Assembly (NCBI GenBank): GCA_017305535.1
Contig: JAFKKN010000004.1
Coordinates: forward strand, 1-64,000
From: Hyphomicrobiales bacterium
Lineage (GTDB): Bacteria; Pseudomonadota; Alphaproteobacteria; Rhizobiales; Xanthobacteraceae
Length of the DNA: 64,000 nucleotides
Direction: 5' to 3'
Shown: in pieces, positions 56,859 to 64,000 of the stretch
Layout: each line of letters begins with the position of its first letter
How positions within the stretch are numbered: position 1 is the stretch's first letter
The notes under the pieces: generated by a model
What the model saw: the letters and a program-made list of their open reading frames with translations, nothing else
Database searches by the model: none
Told to the model about the DNA's origin: nothing
Made by a program: the position numbers and the translations under genes

Positions 56859-57545
56859 TTACTTCTTCTTGTCGGCAGCCGGGGCCTTCGCGGCACCCGC
56901 GGCCGGAGCGGCAGCGCCCGCCGCCGGAGCGGCACCGGCAGCCGGAGCGGCACCAGCAGCCGCCTTCTGCTCTTCGTTGTAGCCCGACGGCGGCACGATG
57001 GTGACCAGCGTCGCATCTTCACGGGTGATTAGCCGCACGTTCGCCGGCAGCTTGATGCTGGTGAGGTGCAGCGAGCCGTTGATGTCGAGCGCGCCGACGT
57101 CCGCTTCCAGATACTGCGGAATGTTGTCGGCCGGCACTTCGAGATCGACGGTGTGCGTCACAATGTTGACGGTGCCGCCGCGCTTCACGCCCGGTGCGGT
57201 TTCGGCGTTCAGCACGTGCAGCGGAACGCTGACGCGGATCTTCGAACCCTGACCCAGCCGGAGGAAGTCGACGTGCAGCGGGAAGTCGCGCACCGGATCG
57301 AGGCTGAAGTCGCGCGGAATCACGCGGTGCTTCTTGCCGTCCAGCACAATGTCGTGGATCGTGGTCAGGAAGCGGCCGGCCTGCAAGCGCAGACGCAGTT
57401 CCTGGTCGTCCAGCGAGATGGTCAGCGGGGGCTCGTTGTTCCCGTAGATCACGGCCGGAACCCGGCCTGCGCGACGTTCTGCCCGAGCGGCCCCCTTGCC
57501 GGCCTTCGGACGAGCGGTCGCCTTCAATTCCTTGACGGTCGCCAT
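56859..57545 (-). CDS. rplY: 50S ribosomal protein L25/general stress protein Ctc
   Basis: 228 aa, the long Ctc form. The 5S rRNA-binding L25 domain is at residues 1-95 (KGAARAERRAGRVPAVIYGNNEPPLTISLD; VLDGKKHRVIPRDFSLDPVRDFPLHVDF) and the C-terminal Ctc beta domain at ~100-195. The tail is an Ala/Pro/Gly repeat (AAGAAPAAGAAPAAGAAAP) ending APAADKKK. AAGGATTT precedes the ATG. A hairpin lies in its leader. Confidence 0.96.
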   Translation of the reverse strand: MATVKELKATARPKAGKGAARAERRAGRVPAVIYGNNEPPLTISLDDQELRLRLQAGRFLTTIHDIVLDGKKHRVIPRDFSLDPVRDFPLHVDFLRLGQGSKIRVSVPLHVLNAETAPGVKRGGTVNIVTHTVDLEVPADNIPQYLEADVGALDINGSLHLTSIKLPANVRLITREDATLVTIVPPSGYNEEQKAAAGAAPAAGAAPAAGAAAPAAGAAKAPAADKKK

Positions 57546-57575
57546 CGTGTAAATCCTTGTTTTCTAAAAGTTAAA

Positions 57576-57590
57576 GGCCGCGAAGCGGCC
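57576..57590 (-). terminator. Hairpin in the rplY leader (terminator or attenuator)
   Basis: GGCCGC/GCGGCC around a 3-nt loop; on the minus strand it is followed by TTTAACTTTTAG and then the rplY ribosome site, about 30 bp on. It could end upstream (UbiK) transcripts or tune the rplY-pth operon. Confidence 0.5.
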
Positions 57591-57752
57591 CCGTTTGCTG
57601 TCGTGGCGAGCCTCCAGGGGTGCAGGGGCCACGGACATGCCGGGGCTTTTAGCGCCAAAGCCCCCAAAAGACAAGGAATGCTGGGATTTTTCCTGCTTTG
57701 GTCAAGGATTCGCAGACAGGATTCGTCGAAATTCGAAGGATTCCCGGCGGAC

Positions 57753-58004
57753 TTAGGTACCGAGCTTCGCTTCCAGTGCCGCGATCCGGGCCTTCAACGC
57801 CTCATTCTCCTCGCGCGCCAACCGGGCCATTTCCTTCACCGCCTCGAAGTCCTCGCGCTTGACGATATCGAGATCGCGCAGGATTCGTTCTGCCTGGTTG
57901 CGCACCACCGTATCGACCTCGCGCTTGACACCCTGCGCGGCACCGGCGGCATCGTTCATCAGGCGGCCGATCTCGTCGAAGAAGCGATTGCTGGTCTGGG
58001 TCAT
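57753..58004 (-). CDS. Accessory factor UbiK family protein (BMFP domain)
   Basis: 83 aa from ATG 58004 (GGGAG upstream). The pattern FFDEIGRLMNDAAGAAQGVKREVDTVVRNQAERIL then VKREDFEAVKEMARLAREENEALKARIAALEAKLG is a typical BMFP protein: an amphipathic helix plus a C-terminal coiled coil that trimerises. UbiK assists the ubiquinone biosynthesis complex and binds lipids. Cytoplasmic or membrane-peripheral. Confidence 0.88.
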   Translation of the reverse strand: MTQTSNRFFDEIGRLMNDAAGAAQGVKREVDTVVRNQAERILRDLDIVKREDFEAVKEMARLAREENEALKARIAALEAKLGT

Positions 58005-58202
58005 CTCAAATTCTCCCGCGATCCGCCAAGGGTCATTGCGCATGGAACGTTGAGCAACGGACGTTCCGCCATTCACAATGGCGATCACGCGCGTTCACTT
58101 CAAGTCTCACCGCGATGGATTGATGGCGGCCTGCGCCTTGCCACGGTCGGCTTTCCTTGCGATCTTGCCGCAATCATACTCTCCCGAGAAAAAGAATCTG
58201 TC

Positions 58203-58943
58203 ATGATCGACCAGCAGATCGACATCGCGACCAAGGATGGTCAGATGACGACGTTCATCACCCATCCCGAACGCGGCGACCCGTCTCCGGTAATCCTGTT
58301 CTTCATGGATGCGCCCGGCATTCGCGAAGAGCTGCGCGACATGGCGCGACGCCTCGCCACCGCCGGCTATTATGTGATGCTGCCGAATCTCTACTACCGC
58401 TCGGGCGAGATGGAGCTCGGTCCGATTCCCCCCGAGGAAGATGCACCGCTCCGCAAGAAAATGTTCGACCTGATGTATTCGATCGACATTCCGCGGGTGA
58501 TGCAGAATGCCCGCGCGCTGCTGGACTTCGCCGCCACCCAGCCGGCAGCAAGCAAAGGACCGGCCGGCGTCATGGGCTATTGCATGAGCGGGCGCTACGC
58601 GATCAACGCGGCCGCCAATTTCCCCGACCGCATCGCCGCTGCCGCGTCGCTCTACGGCACGCACCTGATGACCGACCAGCCGGACAGTCCGCATGTGGTC
58701 GCCAAAAAAGCCAAGGCCGAACTGTATTTCGCTTGTGCCGAAGTCGACCGCTGGGCGCCGATGGAAATGATCGCACCGCTGCGCGAGGCGCTGACCGCCG
58801 ACCGCGCCAACGCCGAGGTCGAACTCTATCCCGGCACGCATCACGGCTTCGCGTTTCCGGCGCGGCCGGACTATCACAAGGCCGCCGCCGAACGGCATTG
58901 GGAGCGGTTGCACGCGCTGTTCCACCGCCACCTGCAATCCTGA
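58203..58943 (+). CDS. Dienelactone hydrolase family protein
   Basis: A 246-aa alpha/beta hydrolase. The nucleophile Cys127 sits in GYCMSGR; the acid is the Asp in [10 protein letters not shown] and the base is His213 or His214 in [39 protein letters not shown] is the N-terminal block. The family cleaves dienelactone and many other esters, so the natural substrate is not defined. Transcribed toward lgt, 11 bp upstream of it, so probably in the same transcript. Confidence 0.93.
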   Translation: MIDQQIDIATKDGQMTTFITHPERGDPSPVILFFMDAPGIREELRDMARRLATAGYYVMLPNLYYRSGEMELGPIPPEEDAPLRKKMFDLMYSIDIPRVMQNARALLDFAATQPAASKGPAGVMGYCMSGRYAINAAANFPDRIAAAASLYGTHLMTDQPDSPHVVAKKAKAELYFACAEVDRWAPMEMIAPLREALTADRANAEVELYPGTHHGFAFPARPDYHKAAAERHWERLHALFHRHLQS

Positions 58944-58954
58944 CCGACGCGTCG

Positions 58955-59803
58955 ATGCCTTCGCTCACCATCGCCTTTCCCGTCTTCGATCCGGTCGCGA
59001 TCTCGATCGGACCGTTTGCCATCCGCTGGTATGCGCTGGCCTATATCGGCGGCATCGTGCTCGGCTGGATTTACGCGCGCGCGGTGATCCGCCGTCCGCA
59101 GTTGTGGGGCGGGCAATCGCCGATCACGCTGATTCAACTCGATGACTTCATCCTGTGGGTGACGCTCGGCATCATCCTCGGCGGTCGCACCGGTTACGTG
59201 CTGTTCTACAATCTCGATTTCTTCATGCAGCATCCGGTGAAGATTTTCGAACTGTGGGAGGGCGGCATGTCGTTCCACGGCGGCTTTCTCGGCTGCGTCG
59301 TCGCGGTGATGGCGTTTGGCTGGAAGCGCAACGTCTCGATCCTGTCGCTCGGCGATATCACCTGTGCGGTGGGGCCGATCGGACTGTTTCTCGGTCGCAT
59401 CGCCAACTTCATCAACAGCGAGTTGTGGGGACGGCCTGCCGATCCCAGCCTGCCGTGGGCGATGGTGTTTCCCAACGGCGGGCCGCTGCCGCGCCATCCG
59501 AGCCAACTTTACGAAGCCGGGCTTGAAGGAATAGCGCTGTTCGTCATCCTCGCGCTGATGATCCGCGTCGGCGCGTTGAAGCGGCCGGGCCTGATCCTCG
59601 GCAGTTTCATCACGCTCTACGGCCTTGCACGCATCACCGGCGAGTTCTTCCGCGAGCCCGATCCTCAACTCGGCTTCCTGTGGGGCGGATTGACCATGGG
59701 GATGCTGCTGTCGGTGCCGATGGTGCTGGCCGGCATCGCCATCATCGTCACCGCGTTGCGGCGCAAGCCGCAGCCGCAAACCACCGCGCGAGGTGCGCCG
59801 TGA
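58955..59803 (+). CDS. lgt: Phosphatidylglycerol-prolipoprotein diacylglyceryl transferase
   Basis: A 282-aa inner-membrane enzyme that adds diacylglycerol to the lipobox Cys of prelipoproteins, the first step of lipoprotein maturation. About seven helices. The Lgt signature [15 protein letters not shown] contains the essential Arg and Asn; [11 protein letters not shown] and MSFHGGFLG with its conserved His are present. Its TGA overlaps the GTG of the next gene (GTGA). Confidence 0.97.
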   Translation: MPSLTIAFPVFDPVAISIGPFAIRWYALAYIGGIVLGWIYARAVIRRPQLWGGQSPITLIQLDDFILWVTLGIILGGRTGYVLFYNLDFFMQHPVKIFELWEGGMSFHGGFLGCVVAVMAFGWKRNVSILSLGDITCAVGPIGLFLGRIANFINSELWGRPADPSLPWAMVFPNGGPLPRHPSQLYEAGLEGIALFVILALMIRVGALKRPGLILGSFITLYGLARITGEFFREPDPQLGFLWGGLTMGMLLSVPMVLAGIAIIVTALRRKPQPQTTARGAP

Positions 59804-60924
59804 TCGACGGGTCTCCGCTTCACCACGAGATCGCCAAGCTGATCGCGACCGCCGGACCGATGCCGGTGTGGCGCTACATGCAGTTGTGCCTGACACATCC
59901 GCGTTATGGCTACTACATCGCGCACGATCCGCTCGGCCGTGAGGGCGATTTCATCACCGCGCCGGAAGTGAGCCAGATGTTCGGCGAACTGATCGGCCTG
60001 TGGGCGGCCTCGGTTTGGCGTGAGATGGGATCGCCATCGACGCTGCACCTGATCGAACTCGGCCCCGGCCGTGGCACCATGATGGCGGATGCACTGCGTG
60101 CATTGCGCGTGCTGCCGCCGCTGCACGAGGCGCTCAGCATTCATCTGGTCGAGATCAATCCGGTGCTGCGCGACCAGCAACGCGCCACGCTCACCGGCGT
60201 CCATAATGCGCACTGGCACACATCCCTCGACGACGTGCCGCGCGGACCTTCGATCATCCTCGCCAACGAATATATCGACGCGCTGCCGATCCATCAGATG
60301 GTGAAGCGTGACGACGGCTGGCACGAGCGCACCGTCGAACTCGACGCGGCCGGTAAACTGATCTTCGGCGTCACGCCGGAGCCGACACCCCGCTTCGAGG
60401 TGCTGCTGCCGCCTTTGGTGCGCGCCGCGCCGGTCGGCGCCATCTTCGAATGGCGGCCCGACAGCGAGATCATGGCGCTGGCGACACGGCTGCGCGAAAT
60501 CAGCGGCGCGGCACTGATCATCGACTACGGCCATGTCCGCAGCGATGCCGGCGATACGTTGCAAGCCATCGCGCGGCATTCCTTCGCCGATCCGTTGCAG
60601 AACGCCGGCGAAGCCGACGTCACTGCCCATGTCGATTTCCAGGCCCTGGCGCGCGCCGCCGAGGACGTCGGCGCTTGCGTTCATGGGCCGGTGACACAGG
60701 GCGAGTTCCTGCAACGGCTGGGGATCGAGGCGCGCGCCAATTCGTTGATGGCCAAGGCCAGTGAAGACGTGGCCGAAGGCATCAAGACCGCGAAAGCCCG
60801 CCTGATCGGCGGCGGGCGTGGCGGCATGGGTGCGATGTTCAAGGTGCTGGCGATCTCCGATCCATCGTTGCCCATGCTGGTCGGATTCGCCGACGAAGAC
60901 CCTGCCGCCGGAGCCGCGCCATGA
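59800..60924 (+). CDS. Class I SAM methyltransferase, MidA/NDUFAF7 family
   Basis: 374 aa from GTG 59800, overlapping the lgt stop by 4 bp. The SAM-binding loop IELGPGRG lies at residues 85-92. [19 protein letters not shown] and [14 protein letters not shown] are the family-specific blocks, and IIDYGHV follows. Eukaryotic NDUFAF7 dimethylates an arginine of a complex I subunit; bacterial members may act likewise. Its ATGA stop overlaps pgeF. Confidence 0.93.
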   Translation: MIDGSPLHHEIAKLIATAGPMPVWRYMQLCLTHPRYGYYIAHDPLGREGDFITAPEVSQMFGELIGLWAASVWREMGSPSTLHLIELGPGRGTMMADALRALRVLPPLHEALSIHLVEINPVLRDQQRATLTGVHNAHWHTSLDDVPRGPSIILANEYIDALPIHQMVKRDDGWHERTVELDAAGKLIFGVTPEPTPRFEVLLPPLVRAAPVGAIFEWRPDSEIMALATRLREISGAALIIDYGHVRSDAGDTLQAIARHSFADPLQNAGEADVTAHVDFQALARAAEDVGACVHGPVTQGEFLQRLGIEARANSLMAKASEDVAEGIKTAKARLIGGGRGGMGAMFKVLAISDPSLPMLVGFADEDPAAGAAP

Positions 60925-61706
60925 TGCTCGCCAACTCCTTGCTCACATCGTCCCTGCTCGCCGCCGTCCCGAACCTGCGCCACGCCTTCTTCACCCGCGA
61001 GGGCGGTGTCTCGGACGGCATCTATGCCAGCCTCAACGGCGGGCTCGGCTCACGCGACAACGCGGAGCATGTCCGCGAAAACCGCGCACGCATGGCATCG
61101 ATGATGAACGTCGCGCCGGAAAATTTCCTCACCGTCTATCAGGTGCATTCGCCGGACGTCGCGGTCGCGGAGGCGACGTGGGATTCGACCACCCGCCCCC
61201 ATGCCGACGCCATCGTCACCCGCACCCCCAATCTTGCTATCGGTATCACCACGGCCGATTGCGGACCGGTGCTGTTCGCCGATCCCAAGGCGGGCGTGAT
61301 TGGCGCGGCCCATGCCGGCTGGAAAGGCGCGCTGACCGGCGTGCTGGAATCGACCATCGCCGCGATGGAAAAACTCGGTGCCGAACGCAACGGCATCATC
61401 GCCGCCATCGGACCGCTGATCCGCCAGCGCAGTTATGAGGTTGGCGCGGAGTTTGTCGAACGCTTCACCGCCGCCGATCCCCGCTATGCCGCCTTCTTCG
61501 TCGCCTCCGAGCGCGATGGTCATGCCATGTTCGATCTCGCGGGCTTCATTCGCGCCCGGCTGGAGCAGGCGGGCGTACTGATGATCGACGATCTCGGCAA
61601 CGACACTTACACCGACGATCGCTTCTTCAGCTACCGGCGCTCAGTGCATCGCAAGGAACCGGACTACGGCCGGCTCATCCACGCCATCGCATTGTCCAGC
61701 GACTGA
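60921..61706 (+). CDS. pgeF: Peptidoglycan editing factor PgeF (YfiH, multicopper polyphenol oxidase-like)
   Basis: 261 aa; ATG 60921 overlaps the previous TGA by 4 bp. Putative metal-binding residues are His76 (YQVHSPD), Cys114 (TTADCGPVLFAD) and His131 (AAHAGWKG), the hallmark of the family, earlier called laccase domain. In E. coli YfiH hydrolyses mis-incorporated muropeptide amino acids. The fold is a single domain, with no signal peptide. Last gene of the coupled lgt operon. Confidence 0.95.
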   Translation: MMLANSLLTSSLLAAVPNLRHAFFTREGGVSDGIYASLNGGLGSRDNAEHVRENRARMASMMNVAPENFLTVYQVHSPDVAVAEATWDSTTRPHADAIVTRTPNLAIGITTADCGPVLFADPKAGVIGAAHAGWKGALTGVLESTIAAMEKLGAERNGIIAAIGPLIRQRSYEVGAEFVERFTAADPRYAAFFVASERDGHAMFDLAGFIRARLEQAGVLMIDDLGNDTYTDDRFFSYRRSVHRKEPDYGRLIHAIALSSD

Positions 61707-61937
61707 AAGCGTTTTCAAGCGAAGTGGGCACCGGTTCGCGTGAAGAAAACGCGTCAAGCCAAACAGCCGCGCGCTCAATTTGACGCAAATCGCGCCATAA
61801 ACGGGGGGAATTCGCTCACCCTGCGCGGCCTTCGATGGCGTCTGCCCTAGACCTTAACGGATTTTAACGATATCGGTGCTGGGCCCGACGCCAGTACAGT
61901 GGGCGATGTCGCGAGCCAGGAACCGGTACCGAACCCG

Positions 61938-62573
61938 ATGCCTCTTACCCGCAGCCCATCCGTCCGCACAATCTGGCGCGCCGCGCTGGTTTTTACGCTG
62001 GGCGGCGCTTTGGCGGGTTGCGTCAGCGACGGTCAGGGGCCGGTGGCCTCACAATCCACGCCGGGCGGCGCGACGGTGGCATTTGAATCCATCGACGGCC
62101 CGCCGCCGCAGGTGTTCGACCGCATGGTCGGCATCCTCGACAGTGAATCGCAACTGCGCAATGTCGCCGTCGTCTCCCGGAAGTCCACGGCCGCCTATCG
62201 CGTGCGCAGCTATTTGGCCGCACAGACCATTCGCGGCCAAACCTCGATCGACTGGGTCTGGGACGTTTATGACCGCGACCAGCGGCGTGCGCTGCGCCTT
62301 GCAGGCACCGAGCCGGTGGCCAAGACCGGCGGCGACGCCTGGGCAGCCGCTGACGACCTCACGCTCCGACGGATCGCCCAGGCCGGCCTGAGCGGCCTCA
62401 GCGCCGTGACCGGCGGCAGCGCCGTGCCGGTCGAAACGGCGCCATCCGCCGCCCCGTCTCCGTCACAGGAGAGCGGACCGGCCATTGCCGCGAACGACGG
62501 TTCGGCCACAACCAGCCGCAGCGCGCTCAGTTTCGCCAGCATGGACGATGGCGCATCGGCCCCCCGACGTTGA
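61938..62573 (+). CDS. Lipoprotein of unknown function
   Basis: 211 aa from ATG 61938. The signal sequence ends in a good lipobox LAGC (Cys28), so it should be lipidated by Lgt, whose gene lies 3 kb away. The mature domain (FESIDGPPPQVFDRMVGILDSESQLRNVAVVSRKSTAAYRVRSYLAAQ) is a small alpha/beta fold, then a long Ser/Ala/Pro-rich tail with no repeats I recognise. It ends in SFASMDDGASAPRR. The role is unknown; a surface or envelope structural function is possible. Confidence 0.8.
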   Translation: MPLTRSPSVRTIWRAALVFTLGGALAGCVSDGQGPVASQSTPGGATVAFESIDGPPPQVFDRMVGILDSESQLRNVAVVSRKSTAAYRVRSYLAAQTIRGQTSIDWVWDVYDRDQRRALRLAGTEPVAKTGGDAWAAADDLTLRRIAQAGLSGLSAVTGGSAVPVETAPSAAPSPSQESGPAIAANDGSATTSRSALSFASMDDGASAPRR

Positions 62574-62730
62574 TTTAACCCCCGAAAAGCGCTTGTAACG
62601 GGTTGCCATCGCCGGTCCCGCCTTGATATCACCACGCCCGTCACAGGTGCGCCACATGTCCAGGGCGTCAGTTCGATAGGTAGCCGATATGCTCAACGTT
62701 GTGTCCACCAAACCCGGGGGAAAAGCGACG

Positions 62731-63684
62731 ATGTCGGCCAAGAACGGATCCATCAAGCTGGTCGCCGGAAATTCCAATCCCGCGCTGGCGCAGCAGGTTT
62801 CCGCCGCTCTTGAGATCCCGCTGACCAAGGCCAGCGTCCGGCGCTTCGCCGACATGGAAATCTTCGTCGAGATCCTCGAGAACGTGCGCGGCTCCGATGT
62901 GTTCGTGATCCAGTCGACCTCCTATCCGGCGAACGATCACCTGATGGAGCTGCTGATCATCATCGACGCGCTGCGCCGCGCCTCGGCGCGCCGCATCACC
63001 GCGGTGGTTCCGTATTTCGGTTACGCCCGGCAGGACCGCAAGGTCGGCTCTCGTGCCCCGATTTCCGCAAAACTCGTCGCCAACCTGATCACCCACGCCG
63101 GCGCCGACCGCGTGATGACGCTCGACCTCCACGCCGGGCAGATCCAGGGCTTCTTCGATATCCCGACCGATAACCTTTACGCGTCGCCGGTGATGGTGCG
63201 CGACATTCGCGAGAAATTCGACCTCACCAACGTAATGGTGGTGTCACCTGACGTCGGCGGCGTGGTGCGTGCGCGTGGCCTCGCCAAGCGCATCAACGCG
63301 CCGCTCGCCATCATCGACAAGCGCCGCGAGCGCGCCGGCGAATCCGAAGTGATGAACGTGATCGGCGACGTCGCCGGCTTTACCTGCATCCTGATCGACG
63401 ACATCGTCGATTCCGGCGGTACGCTGGTGAATGCGGCCGATGCGCTGCTCGCCAACGGCGCCAAGGAAGTCTACGCCTATTTGACCCATGGCGTTCTTTC
63501 GGGCGGCGCCACCGCGCGCGTCGCCAACTCCCGGCTCAAGGAGATGGTGATCACCGACTCGATCCAGCCGACCGATGCGGTGCTCGCGGTGAAAAACATC
63601 CGCGTACTGCCGATCGCGCCGCTGATCGCCGAAGCCATCAGCCGCACCGCCGCGGAAGAATCCGTTTCCAGCCTGTTCGACTAA
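62731..63684 (+). CDS. prs: Ribose-phosphate pyrophosphokinase (PRPP synthetase)
   Basis: A 317-aa class I enzyme making PRPP from ribose-5-phosphate and ATP, feeding nucleotide, His and Trp synthesis. Start at ATG 62731 with GGGGGA upstream. The catalytic flap [33 protein letters not shown] with the His/Asp metal region, [11 protein letters not shown] and the PRPP-binding loop [12 protein letters not shown] are all intact. Allosteric regions are complete, so feedback by ADP and activation by phosphate are expected. Confidence 0.97.
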   Translation: MSAKNGSIKLVAGNSNPALAQQVSAALEIPLTKASVRRFADMEIFVEILENVRGSDVFVIQSTSYPANDHLMELLIIIDALRRASARRITAVVPYFGYARQDRKVGSRAPISAKLVANLITHAGADRVMTLDLHAGQIQGFFDIPTDNLYASPVMVRDIREKFDLTNVMVVSPDVGGVVRARGLAKRINAPLAIIDKRRERAGESEVMNVIGDVAGFTCILIDDIVDSGGTLVNAADALLANGAKEVYAYLTHGVLSGGATARVANSRLKEMVITDSIQPTDAVLAVKNIRVLPIAPLIAEAISRTAAEESVSSLFD

Positions 63685-63748
63685 CCGCCGCGCATCCCTC
63701 ACGCCCCGCCGCGAGATGCAACGGGGCGCCGGGATTCTTGCGGCAAAC

Positions 63749-64000
63749 TTATGGCATCCCCGCCGCGACCTGCCCGCGCAGACGCTCCAGCGCGTGAAGC
63801 GTGTTGGCGCAGGCTTCCGCGACCTCGATGCCCTTGATGGCGAAGTGCTTGCGGAAGAATTCGAAGTGCGTCGCGTGCTCATGGAATTGCTGTGGCGTCA
63901 GCACTGCCGAGAACACCGGCACCTCGGTGCGCAACTGCACGTCCATCAACGCATTGATGACAGTGCCTGCGACGAAGTCGTGCCGATAGATACCGCCATC
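63749..64000 (-). CDS. ribH: Type II 6,7-dimethyl-8-ribityllumazine synthase, C-terminal part (5' end outside window)
   Basis: 83 residues from the right edge to the stop at 63749-63751. DGGIYRHDFVAGTVINALMD runs into VQLRTEVPVFSAVLTPQQFHEH and ends ANTLHALERLRGQVAAGMP. The VPVFSAVLTPQ(Q/R)FHEH pattern matches RibH2-type lumazine synthase of Rhizobiales, which often coexists with RibH1. Lumazine synthase joins a pyrimidine and 3,4-dihydroxy-2-butanone 4-phosphate in riboflavin synthesis. The active-site half lies outside the window. Confidence 0.78.
   Translation of the reverse strand, partial: DGGIYRHDFVAGTVINALMDVQLRTEVPVFSAVLTPQQFHEHATHFEFFRKHFAIKGIEVAEACANTLHALERLRGQVAAGMP

Noticed and set aside
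61870-61884. TTAA-CGGATT-TTAAC as a CtrA site
   Set aside because: The spacer is 6 bp, not 7, so it does not fit the consensus.

Overview
This 64 kb window is typical chromosome of a high-GC alphaproteobacterium. The gene families and the intergenic repeats (the CGTCATTGCGAG...CGAAGCAATCC type and the CCCGGC...GCCGGGCATCCACG type) point to the Bradyrhizobium / Rhodopseudomonas / Afipia group (Nitrobacteraceae). That placement is an inference from family content, not from a database search. Almost all of it reads as core or shell genome. The clearest mobile-DNA signal is at the far left, where the tail of a serine recombinase gene runs into the 3' end of a tRNA-Glu gene, marking the edge of an integrated element.

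Layout. 1-0.2 kb: recombinase tail and tRNA-Glu(CTC). 0.3-6.6 kb: rluD, the heat-shock sigma factor rpoH, a repeat-rich gap, a 532-aa single-pass membrane protein and purA. 7-11.8 kb: class I amidotransferase, ybaK, a secreted PEBP protein, a chemoreceptor, and an outer-membrane protein behind a perfect palindrome that looks like an Irr (iron) box. 11.8-14.8 kb: serC and serA of the phosphorylated serine pathway. 14.9-21.4 kb: a DMT exporter, a GST, two outer-membrane barrel proteins, an Fsr-type MFS exporter and glmM. 21.6-29.1 kb: two tandem 61-aa paralogues, lldD, a Gly-rich secreted protein, aroE, a SulP transporter, a small HTH regulator with a double operator, and an EF-G-like protein lacking key GTPase residues. 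29.2-32.1 kb: two secreted DUF992 proteins flanking a Cys-rich mini-protein, then an aspartate aminotransferase. 32.3-40.3 kb: a GT87-type membrane glycosyltransferase, a GST, an MpaB-type oxygenase divergent from a TetR regulator, very small membrane proteins, a PAS protein, a PlsC-type acyltransferase and an aldo/keto reductase. 40.3-47 kb: the DUF1800/DUF1501 pair, a CWC-HAD fusion, two GSTs and a polytopic DUF2157-like protein. 47-54.8 kb: a very long UvrB, small secreted, basic and NTF2-like proteins, and two MaoC-like proteins. 55-64 kb: housekeeping genes ychF, pth, rplY, ubiK-type, a dienelactone hydrolase, lgt, a MidA/NDUFAF7-like methyltransferase, pgeF, a lipoprotein, prs and the end of a ribH-type gene.

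How genes work together. serC-serA supply serine. rplY-pth sit side by side in translation, and ychF follows. lgt, the MidA-like gene and pgeF overlap by 4 bp at each junction and form one translationally coupled operon. The DUF1800/DUF1501 genes also overlap and are probably made as a pair. No CRISPR array, defence island, phage structural module or biosynthetic cluster was seen. The items most worth following are regulatory palindromes with no described target gene, the degenerate EF-G paralogue, the CWC-HAD fusion, and small paralogous or Cys-rich proteins of unknown role.
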